A stretch of DNA of 46,770 bases. Origin: Mycobacterium sp. GTDB lineage: Bacteria; Actinomycetota; Actinomycetes; Mycobacteriales; Mycobacteriaceae. Positions 42,667 to 46,770 of this stretch are shown in pieces; the stretch's first letter is position 1; the number at the start of each line of letters is the position of its first letter. Both the position numbers and the translations under genes were made by a program. The stretch covers positions 1-46,770 of the forward strand of contig JARLGR010000198.1 of NCBI GenBank assembly GCA_031292665.1, written 5' to 3'. The notes below the pieces were generated by a model that worked only from the letters and a program-made list of their open reading frames with translations, made no database searches and was not told the origin of the DNA.

Positions 42667-42993
42667 TCACGGCGCGCTCACGGCCCACCGTCGCCCGTCC
42701 CTGATCTGGTAGACGCGCGGCACGGACAGCCCAGCCGACACGACTCGGCGCGCGGGGCCGAGGATTCAGGTGTCTGCCAACTCCGCCTGGCATATGCACA
42801 CGACGGCCTGCGCGAGGTTGGCCACCGCTTCGCACAGGAGCGTCTGGCGATGCTCACCGTTGGCCTTGGTCGCCGCAGTCGTCGCTTCGTCGCGGCGTTG
42901 TGCGCGTAATGCATTGCCAGTGAATAGCTCATCGGCGTCAACGTAGCAGTGCTCCGGCGGCGACACGCCGAGGCCGACACGCCGAAGCATCAT
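42667..42993 (-). pseudogene. Element-type helix-turn-helix protein gene broken by an in-frame stop
   Basis: The frame from 42993 gives 75 residues, including EHCYVDADELFTGNALRAQR and ATTAATKANGEHRQTLL, then a TGA at codon 76. After this stop the same frame continues and ends with AGLSVPRVYQIRDGRRWAV, a helix-turn-helix tail that I recognise from small actinobacterial element genes. The motif follows a non-conserved stretch, so a small deletion or frameshift may accompany the stop. It lies about 100 bases from the tRNA fragment. A truncated 75-residue product is the alternative. Confidence 0.5.
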
Positions 42994-43398
42994 TGGGTGC
43001 AGTCCCGCGAAATCTTTGTGTACAGCGCGTTTGCCGGGGCTTAGGGGGGCAACTATTCCGTGCCCGGCACGCCTAAGCGCATCGACGCAGGCAGCGACCT
43101 ATGCGCAGAAGTGCCGATGTGGACGCGTCAATGGTTTTTCATCAGCAACGTCGCGATCCGGGAGTCGGACAGCGTTTGCCATTGTCAGCGGGTCTGCCGA
43201 CGTCCTGCGGATTTTTGGCCCTGCCAGGAGATTTGATTCAACAAATTTCTATACATCAAAGGGAGGTCGGTCTTAGTCTCAGCACGAATCAAGCACTGCC
43301 GCAAACAAACAGCGGCCCCCGTTTGACCCCGGTGCGCTAACACCGGGCGGAGGCCGCCAGAACCAAACCGACCGCTTTGCAACGAAAGGAAAGGCTCG
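42994..43398. other. Non-coding stretch upstream of the element genes
   Basis: I find no convincing gene in these 405 bases; the short frames here have neither ribosome-binding sites nor family features. Around 43230-43260 the sequence is AT-rich (for example CAACAAATTTCTATACATC) and could hold the promoter of the small genes that follow. Position 43381 onward has GAAAGGAAAGG, the ribosome-binding site of the gene at 43399. Confidence 0.5.
43328..43347 (+). promoter_or_regulatory. Leader hairpin upstream of element genes
   Basis: CCCGGTG and CACCGGG form a perfect 7-bp stem around the loop CGCTAA, 51 bases upstream of the ATG at 43399. No U-tract follows. Its place in the untranslated leader suggests a role in mRNA stability or attenuation, and I associate similar leaders with small phage-type genes in mycobacteria. 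Confidence 0.45.
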
Positions 43399-43710
43399 AT
43401 GAGCACGATACCGCAGCACTCCTATCCCAACGTCCCACTGCCCGCCGGCGCCGTATTCGGCAACATCTGGGAAGGCGACGACCCGGAGCGGGTCATCACG
43501 GGGCCGAACCGCGGGATCACCGATTCCGACGTCTTCGTCCGGACGACCGCAATCCAGCGGGCCGACGGCCGAATCGATGTGGAGCCCAACGAGCCGCCCC
43601 TGGTCCACACCGAGGGAGACACCGACGGGCTGAACAGCGACCAGGTCCGCGAGCTGGCCGCTGTACTTCTCGAGGCCGCCGCCGAGCTGGACGGGTGGGC
43701 TACGCGATGA
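43399..43710 (+). CDS. Hypothetical protein, phage/element type
   Basis: A 103-residue acidic protein with VFGNIWEGDDPERVITGPNR, SDVFVRTTAIQRADGRIDV and a C-terminal helix QVRELAAVLLEAAAELDGWA. The ribosome-binding site GAAAGGAAAGG lies directly upstream. The DQVRELAAxLxEAAxELD ending is one I associate with small proteins of integrated elements in mycobacteria. Its function is unknown. Its stop overlaps the ATG of the next frame (ATGA), so the two are translated together. Confidence 0.7.
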   Translation: MSTIPQHSYPNVPLPAGAVFGNIWEGDDPERVITGPNRGITDSDVFVRTTAIQRADGRIDVEPNEPPLVHTEGDTDGLNSDQVRELAAVLLEAAAELDGWATR

Positions 43711-43976
43711 CGACGTTCGTCTCACCAAACAAAATCACGCCGATCGCCTGCGCGCCGTGGTGCAAGTATGGACACGGTCACCCCAGGGCGGTAAGCCGCG
43801 ATGACCAAGACTGCTGGGGCGAAGACCGCCCGGTCATCAGTCGAAGAGGTCAATGCGGAGCCGCTCAAGGAGCTTGGCGATTGGGATATCTATCTGCCAC
43901 ACATCACCCCGTGCGCCTACAGGGGCTTCAATCAGCTGCCCGTCGTGTACCTGCACGTGGAATTGCCGGGCTATGA
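43707..43976 (+). CDS. Hypothetical Cys/His-rich N-terminal segment, probably frameshifted into the next gene
   Basis: The ATG overlaps the previous stop. The first 40 residues contain ACAPWCKYGHGHPRAVSRDD and QDCW, a Cys/His pattern typical of a small element-protein family. After about codon 45 the frame turns into low-quality Arg/Gly-rich sequence (SRRGQCGAAQGAWRLGY) that looks like out-of-frame translation. The expected remainder of the family is found one frame over, in 43801-44103. I read this as the 5' half of one gene with a frameshift near 43845, or as two overlapping genes. Confidence 0.4.
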   Translation: MTTFVSPNKITPIACAPWCKYGHGHPRAVSRDDQDCWGEDRPVISRRGQCGAAQGAWRLGYLSATHHPVRLQGLQSAARRVPARGIAGL

Positions 43977-44103
43977 CAAAGGCGGTTTCGACATCTCAGC
44001 GAAGCTCACTGCTGACGAGGCACGCCAGCTCGCCGCTCAGCTGGTCGCGGTTGCGGACGAGATCGGCGGTGCATATTCGATGGAAGTGAATTGCCAACCG
44101 TAG
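43801..44103 (+). CDS. Hypothetical protein, phage/element type
   Basis: A 100-residue frame that overlaps the preceding one. From about residue 12 it looks like real protein: SVEEVNAEPLKELGDWDIYL, CAYRGFNQLPVVYLHVELPG, and the ending LTADEARQLAAQLVAVADEI, a helix also common in element proteins. The first dozen residues (MTKTAGAKTARS) look like the antisense-free overlap and may not be native. It may be the second half of the gene that starts at 43707. Function unknown. Confidence 0.6.
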   Translation: MTKTAGAKTARSSVEEVNAEPLKELGDWDIYLPHITPCAYRGFNQLPVVYLHVELPGYDKGGFDISAKLTADEARQLAAQLVAVADEIGGAYSMEVNCQP

Positions 44104-44127
44104 GCCCCTGACCCACAGTTGAAGGTC

Positions 44128-44157
44128 GGCCCGTCATCCCTCCTGGGGTGGCGGGCC
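44128..44157. terminator. Bidirectional hairpin terminator
   Basis: The arms GGCCCGTCATCCC (44128-44140) and GGGGTGGCGGGCC (44145-44157) pair at 11 of 13 positions, with the rest able to form G-U pairs, around a TCCT loop. The hairpin lies between two convergent genes and overlaps the end of the leftward gene at 44134, so it can stop transcription from both sides. Confidence 0.65.
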
Positions 44158-44391
44158 TTCCCATAACTCAGCGTGTCGCTTCGCCCAGTCGATAGTGCTG
44201 TAGGCGCCGTGGTGGATGTGCGTCGAGGCGCCACCCTCCGGCGCCTCCCGGACCACCAGAATCCACGGGAGGTCTTGGCTTGCCGCCCCGGTGGGGTCGT
44301 GGAAGACCCGGTATTCATGCTTGCCGCTGATCGCACGGTAGCGCTCGAACGGGTAGGTCGCGTTCTCGTCCACTGTTTCCCATTGCAGCAT
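44134..44391 (-). CDS. Hypothetical protein
   Basis: An 85-residue protein, MLQWETVDENATYPFERYRA at the start, then KHEYRVFHDPTGAASQDLPW and STHIHHGAYSTIDWAKRHAE. It reads as a small folded domain with alternating strands and a C-terminal helix, and no stop or frame change interrupts it. I do not recognise the family. It converges on the element genes, shares the terminator with them, and may mark the far end of the element remnant. Confidence 0.6.
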   Translation of the reverse strand: MLQWETVDENATYPFERYRAISGKHEYRVFHDPTGAASQDLPWILVVREAPEGGASTHIHHGAYSTIDWAKRHAELWEGPPPQEG

Positions 44392-44546
44392 GGTTACCTA
44401 TGATGCCGCGGCAGGCTGAATACGGGAACCAGATCATGCCTGCCCCGGTCTAGGTGGTTGATCGGGCCGCCCCTGCTCTCGTCGGGGGCACTGCTCGGTC
44501 ATCATCACCGAATGGTGATCGGCGCCACCCTGATCGACCGCGCGGG

Positions 44547-45833
44547 CTATGTCATCCCGTTATTCCCGGGCGCGCCGAGGAGGATCACCGAACCCCTACC
44601 GCCGGTACCGGGGGTGCCCGTCGTCGCACCAATCCCGGCGTTGCCGCCGTTGCCGCCGTTGCCCATCACCAACGCGTTGCCGCCGTTGCCGCCGTTGCCG
44701 CCGATAACAGGGGAGTCTCCGCCGGAGCCGCCGCCACCGCCGTTGCCGCTGATCAGCCCAGCCGCGCCGCCTTGACCGCCGTTACCGCCGCTACTAAAGA
44801 CGCCGCCGAGCCCGCCGGAGCCGCCGTCACCGCCGTTGCCAACGAGTAGGCCGGCGTTGCCGCCTGCCCCGCCGGCCCCGCCGGTGGCCAAGTTGAGACT
44901 GAACCCGCCGGAGCCGCCGGCCCCGCCGGTACCGAACAGCAGGCCGGCCTTGCCGCCGGTCCCGCCTGCCCCGCCGTTGCCGACATCGCCAACGCCGCCT
45001 GCGCCGCCGGCCCCGCCGGTACCGAACAGCAGGCCAGCGTTGCCACCGGCCCCGCCGGCCCCGCCGGCCCCGCCTGGGCTGTTGAAGCTCTCACCGCCGG
45101 CACCGCCGACCCCGCCGGCGGAGAAGGACAACAAGCCGGCGTTGCCGCCGGCCCCGCCGGCCCCGCCGATGTCGTTGTTGCCGGTGCCGCCAGCGCCGCC
45201 GAGACCGCCGTAGCCATACATTAGACCGCCGGCCCCACCCTGCCCGCCGTTGCCTCCGGTGGTGCCGCCGTACCCGCCAGTTCCGCCAGCACCGCCGACA
45301 CCGAACAGCCCGGCGGCCCCGCCGTTGCCGCCGTTGCCACCGGCCGCGGTGGCTGAGCTTGCTCCGGACCCGCCGGCCCCGCCGTTGCCGAACAGCCACC
45401 CGCCGGCCCCGCCGTTTGCCCCGGTGCCCGGGGCCGCGTTGGCGCCGTTGCCGATCAGCGCACGCCCGGTCAGCGCCAGGCTGGGCGCATTGATCAGGCT
45501 GAGCAGATCCTGCTGGATCGTCTGCGCCGGATTGGCCGTAAACGCCGCAACATTGGCGGCCTCCGCGCTGACATAGGATCGCGCACCCGCGGTCAACGCC
45601 TGCACAAACTGGTCGTGAAACGCCGCCGCCTGCGCACTGAGCGCCTGAAAACCCTGACCGTGGGCGGCGAACACCGCCGCAATGGCCGCCGACACCTCAT
45701 CCTCGGCCGCGGCCAGCACCCCCGTAGTCGGTGCCGCCGCGCCCGCGTTAGCCGCTTGGATCGTCGAACCGAGACTGGCCAAATCCGACGCTGCTGACGC
45801 CACCATCTCCGGCGCCGCGGTTACAAACGACAA
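44547..45833 (-). CDS. PE_PGRS family protein
   Basis: About 428 residues. The PE domain comes first: [20 protein letters not shown] through [20 protein letters not shown] to about residue 95, with the family's helical pair. A linker with [20 protein letters not shown] leads into a long Gly/Ala-rich PGRS domain of GGAGG, GGNGG and [10 protein letters not shown] units. It ends in [11 protein letters not shown]. The TTG at 45833 is chosen because it gives the canonical MSFV start with GGAGG eight bases upstream; a GTG at 45842 would overlap that site. PE_PGRS proteins are exported or surface-bound in slow-growing mycobacteria; this one's role is unknown. Confidence 0.9.
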   Translation of the reverse strand: MSFVTAAPEMVASAASDLASLGSTIQAANAGAAAPTTGVLAAAEDEVSAAIAAVFAAHGQGFQALSAQAAAFHDQFVQALTAGARSYVSAEAANVAAFTANPAQTIQQDLLSLINAPSLALTGRALIGNGANAAPGTGANGGAGGWLFGNGGAGGSGASSATAAGGNGGNGGAAGLFGVGGAGGTGGYGGTTGGNGGQGGAGGLMYGYGGLGGAGGTGNNDIGGAGGAGGNAGLLSFSAGGVGGAGGESFNSPGGAGGAGGAGGNAGLLFGTGGAGGAGGVGDVGNGGAGGTGGKAGLLFGTGGAGGSGGFSLNLATGGAGGAGGNAGLLVGNGGDGGSGGLGGVFSSGGNGGQGGAAGLISGNGGGGGSGGDSPVIGGNGGNGGNALVMGNGGNGGNAGIGATTGTPGTGGRGSVILLGAPGNNGMT

Positions 45834-46067
45834 ATTGCCCACCTCCGACCAAGTCGAGACGATCCCTGGCAGGCACCCGGGACGCTGTCGCGCACACGGC
45901 AGAAGCTGAGCGTAACGCTATTTATGTGAACTCATCCAACCGGCGTAACGACGGCCCTGCCTGGGCGGCGGGGCGGGTACCGCTGTTGTTTCGCCCGCTC
46001 CCACCGGCCTGTGCGGGTTTCTCCATCCGCGTGCGCCGCCAACAGGTATGCGCGGTCTGGTTGAGTC

Positions 46068-46116
46068 GGCCTGGGGCGCGGTTCCCGATGTTGCCATCGG
46101 TTCGTTTCCCCAGGCC
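46068..46116 (-). ncRNA. Group II intron domain VI-like stem-loop
   Basis: The arms GGCCTGGGG and CCCCAGGCC form a perfect 9-bp stem about seven bases after domain V. The intervening sequence contains further pairing (CCGATG/CATCGG) and unpaired adenosines, one of which could be the branch point. The exact branch base is not determined. Confidence 0.6.
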
Positions 46117-46123
46117 GCTCGCC

Positions 46124-46157
46124 GAACCCGCCGTGCGTGTTTCCACGCAGCGGGCTC
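46124..46157 (-). ncRNA. Group II intron domain V (catalytic hairpin)
   Basis: The 34-nt hairpin begins GAGCCCGC, closes with a GAAA tetraloop and ends GGCGGGTTC. It shows the three hallmarks of domain V: the AGC triad in the 5' strand, the GNRA tetraloop, and a two-base bulge (AC) in the 3' strand. It forms the catalytic core with two metal ions. It lies 16 bases after the reverse-transcriptase stop. Confidence 0.85.
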
Positions 46158-46173
46158 TCCACGGTGTCTACCG

Positions 46174-46770
46174 TTAGGCGTGGTTGGCCAGGGTCCAGGG
46201 GTTGGGGATCGTGTTGCCGCGGTACCGGTATCGAGTGATGCGTACCGAGGCGAGGTTGAACAGTTCGATCCCATCCGCCGATGGCCGCGCCCACTGACCG
46301 GTGGGTGCGGTGTGGTGTCGGCGGACGTCTTTCCACCTCCAGCGATGCAGCGTCTTCCACCAGCGGATCACCCTGTGCCACACGAAGTTTTCCAGGGAGC
46401 TCATGGTGTGTTTAGCGACTGCGTGCCGGAAGTAGGCCGACCAGCCGCGCATGATCTGGTTGAGCCGGATCAGCACGTCCCTGGGTGGCTGCTGCGATAA
46501 CCTGCTGGTCAGGGCGCGGACCTTGTCCTTCAGGGACCGGACGGGCCGGTCGGCGATGAACGTGTAGACGTACCACTTGGTCGTGCCTCGCTTGCGGCGC
46601 CACTGGATGCGGAACCCAAGGAAGTCGAACCCGTCGCTCATGTGCAGGATCTGGGTCTTGGCCTCGGAAAGCCACAGACCCAGGGGTGCCAACACATGGG
46701 TGATGTCTTCGCGCAGGTTTTCGACATCAACGCCGTTGCCGTGCACGAGCACGACGAAATCGTCTGCATA
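46174..46770 (-). CDS. ltrA: Group II intron reverse transcriptase/maturase (LtrA-like), C-terminal part
   Basis: The frame enters from the right edge with YADDFVVLVHG, the catalytic YADD of the reverse transcriptase. It continues through LGLWLSEAKTQILHMSDGFD and FLGFRIQWRRKRGTTKW into the maturase (X) domain, marked by QIMRGWSAYFRHAVAKHTM and LENFVWHRVIRWWK. It ends at 46174 without the Cys-pair HNH endonuclease domain, so the enzyme probably primes retrohoming without second-strand cleavage. About 200 residues are visible of a protein that should be roughly twice as long. Confidence 0.88.
   Translation of the reverse strand, partial: YADDFVVLVHGNGVDVENLREDITHVLAPLGLWLSEAKTQILHMSDGFDFLGFRIQWRRKRGTTKWYVYTFIADRPVRSLKDKVRALTSRLSQQPPRDVLIRLNQIMRGWSAYFRHAVAKHTMSSLENFVWHRVIRWWKTLHRWRWKDVRRHHTAPTGQWARPSADGIELFNLASVRITRYRYRGNTIPNPWTLANHA

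Larger units (their letters stand above)
46065..46770 (-). mobile_element. Group II intron, 3' portion (cut by window edge)
   Basis: The minus strand carries the end of a maturase/reverse transcriptase gene, then domain V (46124-46157) and a domain VI-like stem (46068-46116). The 3' splice end is probably near 46065, just after GGCCGAC. The 5' part lies outside the window. The intron lies about 230 bases upstream of the PE_PGRS start, in the same orientation. Its length and boundary are estimates. Confidence 0.8.

Noticed and set aside
43016..43276. An 86-codon plus-strand frame in the element leader
   Set aside because: It has no ribosome-binding site, an atypical composition and no recognisable motif, and it runs through the AT-rich promoter-like DNA.
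44547..45400. Short repeated units that could suggest a CRISPR array
   Set aside because: The repeats are in-frame Gly/Ala-rich PGRS codons of one protein with no constant repeat or unique spacers.
44458..45576. Long proline-rich reading frames on the plus strand
   Set aside because: They are the antisense of the Gly-rich PGRS coding sequence and have no start signals.

Overview
The window is high-GC DNA from a mycobacterium. The evidence is tandem fadD, fadE and echA-type genes, F420-dependent oxidoreductases, a mycofactocin-coupled dehydrogenase, an IdeR-type iron box and a PE_PGRS gene. PE_PGRS genes are best known from slow growers related to M. tuberculosis, M. kansasii and M. marinum, so a slow grower outside the M. 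tuberculosis complex is the likeliest source. This is inference from gene content, not a species identification.

Positions 1-31,457 hold a large catabolic gene cluster. It contains a carboxyltransferase subunit, two F420-type luciferase-like oxidoreductases (one cut by the window edge), an NTF2-like protein, an alpha/beta hydrolase, a Baeyer-Villiger monooxygenase-like flavoprotein, a Rieske oxygenase, an isochorismatase-fold protein, two hotdog thioesterases, five acyl-CoA synthetases, a cytochrome P450, a class III CoA transferase, a two-subunit acyl-CoA dehydrogenase, two amidohydrolases, a DHDPS/aldolase-like protein, five crotonase-fold proteins and one TetR regulator. This set fits oxygenation, CoA activation and beta-oxidation of an alicyclic, terpenoid or steroid-like substrate. 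The substrate cannot be read from the sequence.

The main discovery is a family of 19-bp imperfect palindromes of the form TACnGTA-N5-TACnGTA. There are seven, at 308, 6253, 10342, 19789, 21548, 24373 and 40676, each upstream of a transcription unit and several in divergent promoters. The only TetR gene in the window (21754-22530) lies downstream of one of them. I infer a previously unnamed local regulon of about 28 genes.

Positions 31,433-39,562 hold a small secreted protein and a second catabolic module: a GntR/FCD regulator, two acyl-CoA dehydrogenases, a class III CoA transferase, a thiolase, a FabG-like SDR, a mycofactocin-coupled SDR and a PPOX-fold protein. It diverges around an AT-rich palindrome at 37017. 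Next come an APH-like kinase and an iron-regulated locus: a stand-alone siderophore-interacting protein resembling the N-terminal domain of IrtA, preceded by a coupled 38-codon ORF and an IdeR-like box.

Positions 42,540-44,400 look like the remnant of an integrated element. They hold a tRNA 3'-end fragment, a helix-turn-helix gene broken by an in-frame stop, small phage-type hypothetical genes (one apparently frameshifted) and a terminator. The window ends with a PE_PGRS gene and the 3' part of a group II intron inserted just upstream of it. The intron's reverse transcriptase runs off the window at its YADD motif, and RNA domains V and VI are visible.
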